Source: Stromatinia cepivora (taxonomy: Eukaryota > Ascomycota > Leotiomycetes > Helotiales > Sclerotiniaceae). Taken from it: a stretch of 64,000 nucleotides of DNA. A program made the translations under genes and the position numbers. Below the pieces are notes generated by a model, which worked only from the letters and a program-made list of their open reading frames with translations, was not told where the DNA came from and did no database searches. How positions within the stretch are numbered: position 1 is the first letter of the stretch; each line of letters opens with the position of its first letter. The stretch spans positions 681,001-745,000 of the forward strand of contig RCTD01000017.1 of NCBI GenBank assembly GCA_014898415.1, written 5' to 3'. Shown here piece after piece: positions 12,397 to 25,400 of this stretch.

Positions 12397-12999
12397 GATA
12401 CTTCAGACATTGTGATTTGGCTGCAGGTTGAAAGTCCGGTATTAAGAAGACTACTGATAGGTCAGGGAAGTCCGGTATTAGGAAGGAAAAGTAATTGTTT
12501 GTCTTGTGGTGATCTGCAAAGGGTCGGTTATTGTGACTTATGATTGGAAATCTGAATCCATTCAATGGGACTTGACGGTTATTGGATTGATATTAATTAG
12601 TAGGGAAGGGCAGGATTGGTAGTTAATCAAAAAGGTTGACGATGATGATTGATATGGTTTTAGGGATTTGATGATTATTAAGTTTGATATTAGTTAGTAG
12701 GGCTGGATTTAGGGAATTGACGATTACTGAGTTGGTATTGATTAGTAGGGCAAGCTAGATGTTTAATAGTTTAAGCTTAATGATTAGTATATCAACAAAA
12801 TCAAAATTTGATAAATAGAATCATTTGATGGTTTTATTCATTGATTTTTATATTGAATAAATTATTATAATTATTGATTTCTTTTTTTTAAAAAAAAATT
12901 AATTGATGGATTTGTAATAATAGAATATTACTTCTGGACCTTGTATAAAATATATATAATATTATAGTAATGATATTAAATAGAATCATTATTATATTT
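12397..12999. repeat. AT-rich region with degenerate tandem duplications
   Basis: AT content rises sharply to the right, with 12820-13000 almost pure A/T. Short imperfect duplications are visible. AAGTCCGGTATTA occurs near 12434 and again near 12469. A unit of the form TTGATATTAATTAGTAGGG recurs near 12587, 12681 and 12731 with substitutions. The pattern fits an old repeat mutated by RIP. No coding capacity is seen. Confidence 0.5.
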
Positions 13000-13208
13000 T
13001 CAACACTGTAGACCTTGCGGCCATCTTTTGGTGTTGGGTTTTGGCATATATCCCTAAGAGTACTAATAACCATTTCTAACTCCACGCCGAATGTTAAGCG
13101 TGGTAATTTGCCTGTGGACCCTGCTTCTGAATACATGTCACTGAGTTTTATATGCGAAATATCAAGAGTCTCTGCTTTGGGCTCCGACTCGAAATTGACC
13201 TCCGTCAT
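13000..13208 (-). pseudogene. Truncated amidoligase-like gene (N-terminal fragment)
   Basis: From an ATG at 13208 the minus strand encodes about 70 residues of good-quality protein. The segment LPRLTFGVELEMVI matches the N-terminal strand of fungal amidoligase-family proteins (ATP-grasp-like carboxylate-amine ligases, Amidoligase_2 type). It is followed by a polar stretch ending PKDGRKVYSVENI. Immediately afterwards the sequence becomes extremely AT-rich, and the frame runs into Ile/Leu/Asn-rich nonsense before a stop at 12888. A complete family member needs several hundred more residues, including the catalytic core, and these are absent. I read this as the 5' remnant of a gene whose remainder was deleted or destroyed by insertion and RIP. 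The family assignment rests on one motif. Confidence 0.5.
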
Positions 13209-13986
13209 ATGAGTTGTTGGATCCCTCTGACTACTAATAGAACTTATGTTGATCAAGTAATATTCCTTCCCATCGAATTTCCTGTAGTATAGCTTTGCTG
13301 CGAAATTTATCTAAAGTGCCTTTCGGAGATTCGGACCAAGTTGATAAGGAGCATGGCTTCTCGGAATAAAGAGTGAATCTTCGCTTTTGACCTTTCTTTT
13401 CTCGAACTAAAAATATAGTTCGCTAGAAACTTCAAACTTTCTAAAAATAAAGCGTATAGTAGACCCACGACACGGAAAAGGTGTCAATGATAATATCTTC
13501 GCTTCGTATATCTTCGTATTAAACAGCGATTATATGAAGCGTGATAGACATTGTTTTGAGCGTTTTGGCTAAAAGAAATGAGAAGCCTATCCTGCAGCTG
13601 TGATTTTCGAGATCTTCTCTAACCAAAAGAGTGAATTCTTCGGTGAATAGCTTTCGACTAGGACAATAGCTTTTTAAGAGGGAAGTTGTTTTGATTTCCA
13701 AGGCAGTTGTGTGAGGTCCATTCTTATTTGAGGTAGTAGGTATGCTATCCTGGGTTTGTCTGAATTTTCCAAATGGGAAATCTTCCTTAAGAAGCAGTTT
13801 TTGAGATGGGGATTGTTTGGGGGAGATTTATGGGATGAATGAATTGCTCGGGTACATTGTGAATCATCTTTCTAGATCTAGACATTCAAAACTAGCTGGG
13901 GGGTATACTCAACTTTTCTTTTCATATGTTTTTGTGTTAGTGGCTTTTGTGATTTCTACATGACAGATCATCCATAAACTCGGTTA
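13209..13986. other. Intergenic, no gene seen
   Basis: Includes several short direct repeats of the type TCTTCGCTT and TTCGTAT (13376-13520). A 60-codon minus-strand frame (13519-13701) has no recognisable features. No gene is called. Confidence 0.4.
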
Positions 13987-14706
13987 TTACTGGTTTGCAA
14001 CAATTTGCAGTATATATTTTGATTCAAAGGATAAGGGTAGTTCCTTGTCATTGTAGATTAATGGATTTCCCTGCCATCTCCAGGGAATAGCAAGGGTGAA
14101 CAACTCAAATTGTACTATCAGAAAGGGGGCTCTATGCCCACCTCCAAATCCCCCTCCATGATGCATCCTTGACCCATGATGAAGCGGCAGCCCTGGTAAT
14201 CCATAACCGTGATGTGAAGCGTGCTGTGGCAGACTTGAATGACGTGGTGCGGGCACCATAGTTCTATGTGTGTAGGGTTCTACGATGATTGGAATAGTGG
14301 CTGTGCCGGGGTTGAAGCTGTGAGTTGTGGGAATTATGCTGGGAACGAGGAGGGGAGTGCTGGTTGATTTTGTGGGGAGCTTGAGGTAGACGATGGGGAA
14401 AGCTTGGGAGCTTGGAGGGAGAGCGAGAGGTAGTGAGGAAAGGATGTGGCTGTCGATGGATGGAACTTACGTGATTACTCGGGGCGGAACACCAACACGT
14501 GAATGCAGTGGAGAAGAGCTGCTGGTGATGCCGAAGCAGCACATTGTAAGAGTGAGGTGAACTGCGTTGGTGTCTAGGAGGTTGGCCTTGATTCTCAGTG
14601 GGAGTTGCTCTGGAAAGTGGAGTTTTGAACTTGAGGTCCCGGTTAGGCGGAGCTTATTATGGCACAAAGTGCTTACTGAGGTGGTACTTGTGTGCATTGG
14701 CATCAA
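13987..14706 (-). CDS. Doubtful two-exon hypothetical gene
   Basis: On the minus strand a single reading frame from an ATG near 14706 to a stop at 13987 is interrupted by just one TAA. That TAA lies inside a perfect donor, GTAAGT, beginning at 14470. Removing an intron of about 60 nt ending in CTCCAAG restores an open frame through a Pro/Ser/Thr-rich segment and then a His/Gly-rich stretch (MHHGGGFGGGHR). No domain is recognisable and the C-terminal 50 residues look like chance translation. It may be a lineage-specific gene, a decaying gene or chance. Confidence 0.2.
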
Positions 14707-15630
14707 AGATCTTGTTTATGATGACAATGTCAGATTCCGAAGAGACAACTCGTAATAGACTGATTGATATATGTGTGTTTTATCGATGAGAAGGCAGGGT
14801 ATTCAATAGTTTGGATTATAATTTATTGGTCTTCGAATCATTCGACCTAATCAAACTGTTCAAAGCAATTGAAAGATTGAATTGTCCTCAAATGTATATA
14901 ATTTCTGATCCAGTTGAAATGTTCAAATTGTTTGAGACAATAAATCTTATTCAAATATTTAAATGTTTTCAAACATTGAAAACTTAACTGATCTGCTACT
15001 CCGGACTACTGGACACTCCACCGATGGGAATACTTAAACCCTCCTTGATAATCACCCTGGAAATACTCAAAACATTTGAACGGTGCTTTTGCCTTTATAT
15101 TATCTTTCATCCAGATCATTCTATATGCAAAGTTTCTGCTGTTGTCCATCATTTGCTCCTGGAATACAAGACTACTTGCGCTTTTAGCGGGGTGCATGGT
15201 TGCCATAGTCACTTGAGACTCAACCATTTAAATGTGGTGATATTGCAGAAGATTCATTGACAATTAGGATAATGGAAGTATTGATCGCTCATCTGTTCAG
15301 GATTCTATAAACCTCTGCTTCTCCCAAATTTCTGAATCTTCTGTGGAAGGTTGACCATAAAATCATCATTTTCATTGGAGCGCGGGGCATATAGGATTGA
15401 TCCATAATCCGACAAGTTTTGCATCCACTTTAATGCCATCCACACACAACAAATTTGACATCGAGGGCTCCCTGATGACTAGCCACTTTTTCGTTCGCAA
15501 AAAAGTGCTGCAACCGGCTGTGCATATTTTCCCATGTATACCTGGGTGAGAAGTAGATTTTGTACACATCTCTATTGATACATGCCGAATTCGAATCCTG
15601 CAGCTTATACAACCCCTCTCATCAAACCTT
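14707..15630. other. Intergenic region with palindromic AT-rich segment
   Basis: No gene is supported. 14830-14990 is AT-rich and carries the 19-nt palindrome-like GTTTTCAAACATTGAAAAC at about 14963-14981. The motif TCCGGACTACTGGA at about 15000-15013 recurs at about 42145, close to a similar palindrome, which suggests both are remnants of one dispersed repeat. 15140-15600 shows only short frames. Confidence 0.4.
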
Positions 15631-16243
15631 TTATTCCATGTTAACCACGGCTCCCAATTCCTTCAATGTCGCAATGATCTTCTCGGCCTCCTCCTTTGGT
15701 ACACCCTCCTTCATCATTTTTGGCGCACTCTCGACGAATTTTTTGCTGTCTACCAAACTTAATCCCAACATGCTCTTGATCTCCTTGATAATCTTAGGTT
15801 TTGCCCCCGCATCAAATGACGCCAACTTCAGGTTGAACAAAGTCTTCTCTTGTTGTACTGGTGCAGCATCCTCCTCCTCAACTGGCGCAGCGGCTGGGGC
15901 AGGACCAGCAGCGAATCCTCCCATTGGCATATCGGGAATATTTAGTCGTGACTAGAAAATGAGCTGATTAGCGACTGCTCCAGAGTTCTTCAAGCACATA
16001 GATTTGAAATTTTTGACTTACTTTCAAACTGGCAACTAAGTCAGCTGTCTCTAATAAAGTCAATTGACTGATCTGGTCCACAATCCCGGAAATCTTTGGG
16101 TTCGCGGCAGCCGCCTCTGTTGATGCCCATCGTGCTGAAGGATTTCTTCTCTGTGCAAGTGAGGCTGTGGAAACGCGGATGGAGGAGGAAGATCGGAGAG
16201 ATCGTACGCAGCTGCGGGCTGCGGATTGGCAAGATAATGACAT
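15631..16243 (-). CDS. MRPL12: Mitochondrial large-subunit ribosomal protein bL12m
   Basis: Two exons (16243-16022 and 15951-15631) give 180 aa. The first 45 residues are Arg/Ser/Ala-rich without acids, a mitochondrial targeting sequence. The mature N-terminal dimerisation helix follows (ISGIVDQISQLTLLETADLV), then an Ala/Pro/Glu hinge (GPAPAAAPVEEEDAAPVQ). The conserved L7/L12 C-terminal domain has its invariant helix KPKIIKEIKSMLGLSL, then LVDSKKFVES, and finishes EAEKIIATLKELGAVVNME. The protein forms the stalk of the mitochondrial ribosome that recruits translation factors. It is divergent from MDN1 with only 210 bp between start codons. The identification is certain; the intron has clean GTAAGT and TAG ends. 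Confidence 0.95.
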
Positions 16244-16453
16244 CGTGTGTGGATATGGGAGGCGATATAATATTCCAATCTATAATTGTTGATGAGGACT
16301 TTGTAGACTTTCTGCATTGTGAAGCTAAATTTTTAGCGTATCGGTGAAACTTCGGCTCTATCAAAAAAAGTTGATTGTGATAAAGAAAAAAAGTTCGAGA
16401 TAGCTTCATGAAAACAAACACTTGATATCCTACAATTTTCATGATTGAACGAA
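16244..16453. promoter_or_regulatory. Bidirectional promoter MRPL12/MDN1 with two AAAAAAAGTT elements
   Basis: This 210-bp spacer separates divergent start codons. Two identical elements, AAAAAAAGTT, lie at 16363-16372 and 16386-16395, both in the MDN1 sense. The same element occurs twice in the NOC3/NIP7 spacer. It resembles the A-rich half of the yeast ribosomal-RNA-processing element, but that relation is inference. Confidence 0.45.
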
Positions 16454-19400
16454 ATGGAAGCTCTTCAGAATGGCAATTGGCCTGATATAGCCATGGAAGT
16501 TAACCCACAAGCAAATCTGCCAGAGGAAATTCTCGAAATCGTCCAACTTCAACAATCCCCTCACTTCCTCGAAACGCTCGCCATATCTGCACTGAAGCCC
16601 AAACAAACTCTCAAATTATTCACATATTTTAATGCCTTAATCGCGGACTCAGCTGCAAGATGGGTTAGCAACTCGCATCGCGGTGTTCAAAAACTCGAAA
16701 TAATTGAAGCATTTTCACGAATACTATATTTTGCGCCACACCTTACTACCTTTCTCGAAAAATACCTTTTCGAAACTACACATTCCGCAGAGTATGGGGT
16801 TTCTCGTAGTATCCTTTGCTTGAAAGATAATGCAAGTGTCCTGGATAATGGAATGTCAGATTTGGAGCTGCAGCGAATTTTGTTGGCGACATGGAGACTT
16901 CTCAATTTCGACAAACAAGCCTACTCCGGAACGATTTCAGGCTCCACGATACAAAGTCTGCTCGGACATAATGATATAGCGGTGCGATATCTTGCAGTGA
17001 GGATCTTCTGCCAGCTTCAATTCGCGTCGGACGATAGATTGGACGCAATGGTTGCGAAACATGTTGGAAATACAAGGGCAGTAATGGGAGATTTCGATGG
17101 CGAAATGGTGGACTATGGATTTCTTAGTATATTCGAAGAAAAGCGGCTGAAAAATGCTGCTTCGGAACTAAGAACTTGGGCAGGAATGACCCAATCCCAA
17201 AAGCAACCCCAGGAACTTTCACCACTTGTGGTGCAATATTCAGATGTGTTGTTGCCTCGACCAAACGGTCATCCTTCCCAGTCGTCCAAGCTCATACCAA
17301 CAATCACAACTTCGCAGAATAGGGAGTCTTTTGCCAAGGCCCTTATGTCTTCAGCGCCCATCTTACTCCACGGATTAGCAGGTGCAGGAAAGACTTCTTT
17401 AGTCAATGACCTCGCGCGTGAACTTGGGATGGATTCAAGAATGGTCACACTTCATTTAAACGAGCAGACTGACGCAAAAATGCTTATTGGAATGTACGCT
17501 ACAGGATCTACACCCGGATCTTTCACCTGGAGAGCAGGCGTTCTGACCACTGCTGTTAAGGAAGGACGTTGGGTGTTTATCGAGGATCTTGATCGAGCTC
17601 CAAATGAAGTTATTAGTGTTATACTGCCCCTCGTGGAGCGTGGCGAGCTTCTCATTCCTAGTCGGGGCGAAACCATAAAGGCCAAGGCAGGGTTTAAGCT
17701 TCTTGCGAGCATTCGAACCTCGCTCAATGTAAGTGGGGGCGAAATTCCACCAGCATTACACATGCTTGGGGCACGCATGTGGCAGCGTGTACCTATTCTC
17801 ATGCCAACTCAAGACGAGTTCCGTGAAATCATCGAAGGCACTTATCCAATCCTACGCCAATTTTTACCCGGGATTATCAGCGTCTATGAACGACTCTACA
17901 ATCTTTCCGTAAAACCTTCATTTGCATCCAAAAGTCGTACGTCGTCAGGACGTCCGATAAGCCCTCGAGATCTTTTGAAATGGTGCCGAAGATTGGCAAG
18001 TGTTCTTACATCATCAGGTTCTAAGACCGGCAGTGAGCCTATTAGCGACAGCACAAAGTATGAAATGTTTTTAGAAGCGGCCGATTGTTTTGCAGGAAGT
18101 CTACAGACTGAGGATGCCCGAAGGTCGTTGATTTCTGGCATTGCAGAGGAAATGCATATCGATCCCCAGACAATGGAACATTTTCTAACTGCTCATATCC
18201 CACGTTACGACGATGGCGACAATGATCTTTTGATAGGTAGGGTACGATTATTCAAGAAACGAACTAGTCGTGTTACCAAGCCTACTAAAAAGAGCCGTCC
18301 CTTTGCGAACACAACACATGCCAAGAGATTACTCGAACAAGTTGGAGTAGCAGTCCGAATGTCTGAGCCAGTCTTGTTAGTTGGAGAGACTGGTATCGGT
18401 AAAACTACTGTTGTACAACAGCTCGCGGATTCATTGGGATTCAAGCTCACCGCTGTTAATTTGTCCCAACAAAGTGAAGTTGGTGATTTGCTCGGAGGCT
18501 TCAAGCCAGTAAATGTCAGAAGCCTTGCAATTCCATTGAAAGATGAATTTGATGATCTCTTTACATCAACCGGAATCTCCGCCACCAAGAATCAAAAGTA
18601 CATTGATCAGCTTGCGAAGTGTGTTGCAAAGAGCCAGTGGAGTAAGGCATCGAAATTGTGGCGTGAGGCTCCCAAAATGTTCGAGAAGATCATCTCAGAA
18701 CTTGCCAAAAAAGAAGAGGCAAGCATGCGCACAAATTTAGAGCAACCCACGAAGAGACGAAAAACGGAATCGAAATTACAGTCATTACTGAAATTGAAGT
18801 CTCGTTGGTCAAGATTCTCGCAAAGCTTGGATCAATTCGATATTCAGTTATCCGCTGGCTCCAAAGGCTTTGCTTTCTCATTTGTTGAGGGTAATATTGT
18901 CAAAGCAGCTCGCAATGGAGAGTGGGTGCTTCTAGATGAAATCAACTTAGCATCGCCAGATACACTTGAGAGCATAGCAGATCTCCTCCATGGTGGTACT
19001 GGTTCTCCCTCGATACTCCTTTCTGAGACCGGTGAAATTGAGAGAATCCAAGCACATCCGGACTTCCGCATTTTTGGTGCCATGAATCCGGCGACAGATG
19101 TTGGAAAACGTGATCTTCCTATGGGGTTGCGTTCGAGGTTCACTGAACTCTACGTGGATAGCCCAGACAAGAACTTAGACGACCTTTTAGCTGTTATCAA
19201 GGCATATCTCAAAGGTACAAGTAGCAATGATGATAGGGCTGCCCACGATGTAGCACGTCTCTACATGAACACAAAACGGCTCGCCGAAGAGAAGCGATTG
19301 GTCGACGGCGCAAATGAAGTACCGCACTTCAGCTTGCGAACACTGACTCGCGTTCTCTCTTACGTCACCGAAATTGCTCCATCTTATGGCTTGCGCAGAG

Positions 19401-22400
19401 CGTTGTACGAAGGTTTTGCTATGGGATTCTTGACTCTTTTGGATCGAGAATCTGAAAAAATGCTCATGCCTTTGATTGAGCATCACCTACTAGATAGCCA
19501 TGGCAACCCTCAAGCTCTATTGGCTCAAACACCAAAACACCCAGACGATGGAAAACAGTATGTACGATTTATGAACAAGAAACGAGATCGTCAGTATTGG
19601 ATGCTTCAAGGCTATGAGACTCCTCAAGAGCAACCTCACTACATTATTACGCCGTTTGTCGAGCGCAACATGCTCAATTTGGTCCGTGCAACTTCAACTC
19701 GTCGCTTTCCAGTCCTGATTCAAGGTCCAACGTCGTCCGGAAAGACTAGTATGATTGAATATCTTGCTAAATTTAGTGGTAACAAATTTGTGCGTATTAA
19801 TAACCACGAACATACTGATCTACAAGAGTACTTGGGCACATATGTCTCTGACTCAGATGGAAAGCTGCGCTTCCAAGAAGGTTTGCTTGTCCAAGCTCTC
19901 CGTCAAGGACACTGGATTGTTCTCGATGAACTCAATTTGGCTCCGACCGATGTTTTAGAAGCCCTTAATCGTCTGTTGGATGATAACCGTGAACTTCTCA
20001 TCCCGGAAATGCAGGAGATCGTTCGTCCACATGAGAACTTCATGCTCTTCGCAACACAGAATCCTCCCGGACTTTATGGTGGCCGTAAAACTTTATCACG
20101 AGCGTTCCGTAATCGTTTCCTTGAACTACATTTCGATGACATTCCAGAAGAGGAGCTTGATTTCATTCTCGAGAAACGAAGTCAAAAGGTTGCGCCATCA
20201 GACTGTCGAAGAATTGTCGCAGTGTACAAGGAGCTTTCACGCCTTCGGCAATCGACACGTCTTTTCGAACAGAAGGACAGTTTTGCTACCCTCCGTGATC
20301 TTTTCCGTTGGGCGTTGCGAGATGCCGAAAATAGGGAGCAGCTTGCTGCTAACGGTTATATGCTTTTGGCCGAACGTGTTCGCAACTCAGAAGAGAGGGC
20401 AGCAGTTAAGGAGATCATAGAGAGAGTTATGAAGGTCAAAATTGATATCGACGACCTTTACAGCAACAGCCTTGCAGAGATCAGAGCCTACAATGCAACC
20501 ACTAACTCGCAAGGTGTGGTTTGGACCCAAGCGATGCGCAGACTCTACGTCTTAGTCGCTCATGCTCTTCGCAATAATGAGCCAGTGCTACTTGTGGGTG
20601 AAACGGGATGCGGTAAGACTACAGTATGCCAGATGCTAGCTGAAGCCTTCGGGAAAAATCTCTATATTGTGAACGCCCACCAGAATACTGAAACAGGAGA
20701 TTTGATCGGAGCGCAAAGGCCGGTGCGAAACAGGGCCGCTGTCTTGGAGCAGCTTAAACAAGATCTTAAGCAGTTACTGAATGGGGTTGGTCAAGAACAA
20801 AAAGATTCTGAGGATCTTGATTATTTATGGACCGCATATAAATCTTTGCCGGAAACAACTATTTCTCAAATACCAACTGAGCTGTCATCGCGGATTCAAC
20901 TCAATCAAATCAAGGCCAAGGCACTTTTTGAGTGGTCTGATGGAAGTCTTGTGCAGGCATTGAAAGAAGGACAGTTTTTCTTGCTTGACGAAATATCACT
21001 CGCAGATGATTCGGTCTTGGAAAGACTAAATTCTGTCCTGGAGTCCCACAGAACAATTTTGCTCGCAGAGAAAGGTGTTGAGAACTCTTTTGTTCAGGCT
21101 GCTGAAGGATTCCAGTTTTTCGCCACTATGAATCCTGGAGGTGATTATGGCAAAAGAGAGTTGTCACCTGCTCTTCGAAACAGATTTACGGAGATCTGGG
21201 TTCCAGCCTTATCAGACCATGCGGATGTCATGCAGATTGTGGAAGCCAAGCTGAAGCCGGATTTGAAACAATTCTCTGAGCCTATGGTCAAATTTGCGGA
21301 ATGGTTTGGTGAAACATACCGGTCTACATCCTCGACTTCGATATCAGTTCGTGATATTTTGGCATGGATCAAATTCATGAATGGATGCCCGACTACCGAT
21401 CCCCATTATGCTGTTCTGCATGGTGCGGCTATGGTTTACATTGATACCCTTGGTGCAAATCCGGCTGCTCTCTTGGCAATTAATCCGGAAACAATTCAAG
21501 AGGAACGCGCGAAATGTCTCCAGCAATTGGGCGCATTGCTCAATCATGATGTCAGTACCATATACTTCACGCCAATACAAATTCAGAACCAGGATAATCA
21601 TATTACTATGGGCGGCTTCTCTGTTCCAAAACATGCCGGCTCCGATAGTGACCCAGGTTTTGCATTCGATGCCCCGACGACGAAACTTAACGGCATGCGG
21701 GTGCTTCGCGCCCTTCAAGTTCAAAAGCCGATACTCATTGAAGGTAGCCCTGGTGTTGGTAAAACGACTTTGATTGCTGCCTTAGCACGTGCATGCAACA
21801 GACCCTTGACTCGTATCAATTTGTCCGAGCAAACTGACCTTATGGACTTGTTTGGATCAGACGTGCCTGTTGAAGGCGCTGAAGCCGGACACTTCGCATG
21901 GCGCGATGCTCCATTTCTTCAAGCAATGCAGCGAGGAGAATGGGTACTACTAGATGAAATGAATCTTGCCTCTCAGTCGGTTCTTGAGGGTTTGAACGCT
22001 TGTCTTGATCATCGTGGGGAGGTTTACATTTCAGAATTAGACCAAACATTCAAACGACATCCCAACTTTTCTGTTTTTGCGGCTCAAAATCCTCATCACC
22101 AAGGTGGTGGTAGAAAGGGTCTCCCCAGTTCTTTTGTCAATCGATTTACTGTTGTCTATGCTGATGTATTTAGAAACGATGATATGAAACTAATCTGCAA
22201 GCATAATTTCCCTTCAATGCCACAAGAATTAATCACGACCATTATTGATTTCGTCACCAGACTAGAAGACGAAATCGTACATAAGCGGAAATTTGGCTCC
22301 CAAGGCGGCCCTTGGGAATTCAATTTGCGAGATATCCTTCGATGGTTGCACTTGTTAACATCATCAGCTCCATTTCTCACTAACAGAGGCCCAGCCGATT

Positions 22401-25400
22401 TCCTCAATTTAATATTCCGACAGCGTTTTAGAACTATTAAGGACCGAGGAGAACTCGATGGTATTTTTGCGCAAGCATTTGGTTCTGATGTACCAATTCG
22501 TCAATTCTTCCATAACATGTGCCCAACTGCCTACCAGGTAGGAATAGCATATATGCCAAGGCATAAACTCTACCAGCGCATCCCATTTCCAAAAGTCGAC
22601 CCTGTTAACCGTCTTCCGGAGTTGGAATCAGTAATTATGTGTATCCAGCAAAATATACCTTGTATCCTAGTAGGATCATCTGGCTCTGGGAAGTCTACAA
22701 TTCTCGAGCATGTTGCAGCAGCCAGTGGCAAATCTCTCACCGTATTTCCCTTGAACACAGACATTGACACTATGGACCTCGTAGGTGGGTTTGAGCAGGT
22801 GGATCCACAACGAGCCGCCAGCAGATTTCTTCAAGAGCTTCTTGAGTTCATGGAAAGTCGTATACTAAGCACACTTCCTGAATATGTTCCCGATGATGCA
22901 ATCAAAGTTCTCGATATTCTGAGAAAGGATACCATGAATTCGTCTTTTTCATTCCAAGAGATTTCCCGCCACCTTCGACAGCTGGAACAGGCAAGCTCAT
23001 TACCAGAATTTGGGACATTGGCGGGGACTTGCGAAACTTTCGCAAGCCGCCCTACGGCCGTCGAAAATGCTAGGTTTGAATGGGTAGATGGTGTCTTAAT
23101 CAAGGCATTGGAACAAGGAAAATGGTTGGTGCTTGATAATGCTAATCTATGCAGTGCTTCCGTTTTGGACAGACTGAACTCGCTCCTTGAACCAAATGGG
23201 TTTCTCAGTATCAGTGAACATTGTGGGCCAGATGGTGAGCCCAAGATTATTAAACCACATGCGGATTTCCGGATCTTCTTAACTATGGACCCTCGATTTG
23301 GGGAGTTATCTCGTGCCATGAGAAATCGTGCCGTGGAGATATTCCTTGAGCCACTCGCCCCAGAGATTGAACCTTGTAAACTCACTGAGTTTTCTATTCG
23401 ACCAGAAGCATCACTTGAGAGATATCGTCAGGTATCAAAGGTTCTAAGCCTCGGAGATTCCAATTCTAGCCAGGCAGATCTTATTAGTCGTATTGCTGTG
23501 GATAACTTGGCTTGGTCCGATTTGCCTCTTCTTACAAGATTTACTGAAAGCGTGGTCCGGAGTCTTGAGCAACAGGGGCTATCTACTGCAAATTTAACAA
23601 CGATTTCTCAACAATACATGCAGTTGTACCAATCCGAAGATAGCCGTGAGCTGAGAAATGCAGTGGGGGATTTATTAAATAAAGTTGCGAAGAAGACCTT
23701 GTTGCCCACAGGCTTCGGTGACGCACAGGTTAGTGACCGTGCAGTCCCTTTCATAGTTAAACAATGTACTGATAGCACAATTAAAACATGTAGATCATCC
23801 ATCCTCTCCAAAATTCGCCATTGGTGCCATTACTGCAATCTACGTCCAATCAATCGCAGGTTTATTGGGTTGCAGCCTGTTTAGAATATAAGCTCCAAAT
23901 TGCTGCTGCATTGGTGGCACATCAAGAACAAGAATCCGTCATTCCAACCCTCAAGCCTTCCCAAATGAACCGCCTCCAACGATCCATAGTCAGTGACAGA
24001 GTAGCTTCAGTAGCAAAGGACTCTACCGTGCGAGTCTCCCACTTTTTAATGCATACACTTAAATCTATCAACTCCTATCTGAATGCGCACGTCATGGAAA
24101 CTGATCATTGGAAGGTAAGTGCTCAGAATATTATCTTCACGTTCTCCTCTGACCCCAAATTAGTTCCGAAAACAAACAATCACATCTCTTATTCGGTATT
24201 GGTGGAGTACCTTCAACCTTGTCACTGCATCGACATTTGAAGAAGCAACATTCCAGTCTCATTTGGCTATTGGAAATACAGTCTTGGAAGGACTAGTCAA
24301 AGAGAGCCCTCTAGCTGATGAACAGAATTCAATTATCAAGGGTTTCGTTTCGGACCTACAGGCAAACTTTGCTTCCGGATTCAAGTTGACAACAGGACTA
24401 AGTATGGAGCTTCTCTGGAAAAAACTTCGGCCTATGGTTGCTACCAACTTTGAAGTCATGCAAATCGTGGAGCAGATGGAAAAGTTGGCTATAAGGTTTG
24501 ACGCCTTGCGATGGAGAGCTTCAATCTCAGTCGCGGAGCTTGGAGGTATCATGGTGTCTTTTGTCAAAGCACATCAGCTTCTCCTTTCGTCGGATGTGGA
24601 CGGAGCTGCTCTTATTCAAACTTTGACATTAGAGCTTGACAACCTTGAGAAAAGTGTTGATGCGGATCAGGAATCTCCACGACCATTTTTGCATAATCAG
24701 TTCGAAGCTTTGAGGCAATTTCAAGTTCTTGCAGCTCTGGCATCCAATCAACAAACCGGTGATATCGTAGACGTCGAAACTGTTGTTCTTGCGGATCATC
24801 CGATAACATCCCAAATGCGTCTGAGTACATCAAGCCCAACTTCATGGCTGCTACAGAATATCGACTACCTATGGTCAGGAGAACACGGCCTCCAGCCTAT
24901 TTCAGGCAGCTTCTCGACAGATTTCTTGCATCAAATGAACGTCATCGGCGAAGTGGACCTCAAATCTCTTAGGTTGCTTGAGTCCGAGCTGCCTGTCATG
25001 GCGGAAAAGCTTGCGAAATCTAGTAGAATCTTATCAAGCAACCAATTAGTGGCTATTAATCAAGTCCTTTCACATCTCATGATAGGCATAATTGGTGCGC
25101 ATGGTGAGAAAAGTTTAAATGACCACCTGAAGAGAAAAGAGATCTTCGCATCGCAGGCTAGTATTAAAGCCTGGCAAAGTATTACCTTGGACAACTTTTA
25201 TGAAGCCGTTTCCGCTCATCAAGCAAAACATTCTGGTGGTCAACCATTAATTGATACAGATATGAATTCTGATATTGATAATGCAATATTCGCCGTGGAA
25301 GCTGCAAATAATTCAACACATTCCAATATGCAGTATTCGGCTCTCGCTTGGGTTCATTTTGCTGTAGGCTGCATCGCTCTGTACGTTCCCGATCGAGCAT

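Noticed and set aside
23821..24240. Separate 139-codon gene between two midasin frames
   Set aside because: It is the small middle exon of midasin plus intron; splicing at 23729-23793 and 24115-24163 restores one continuous protein.
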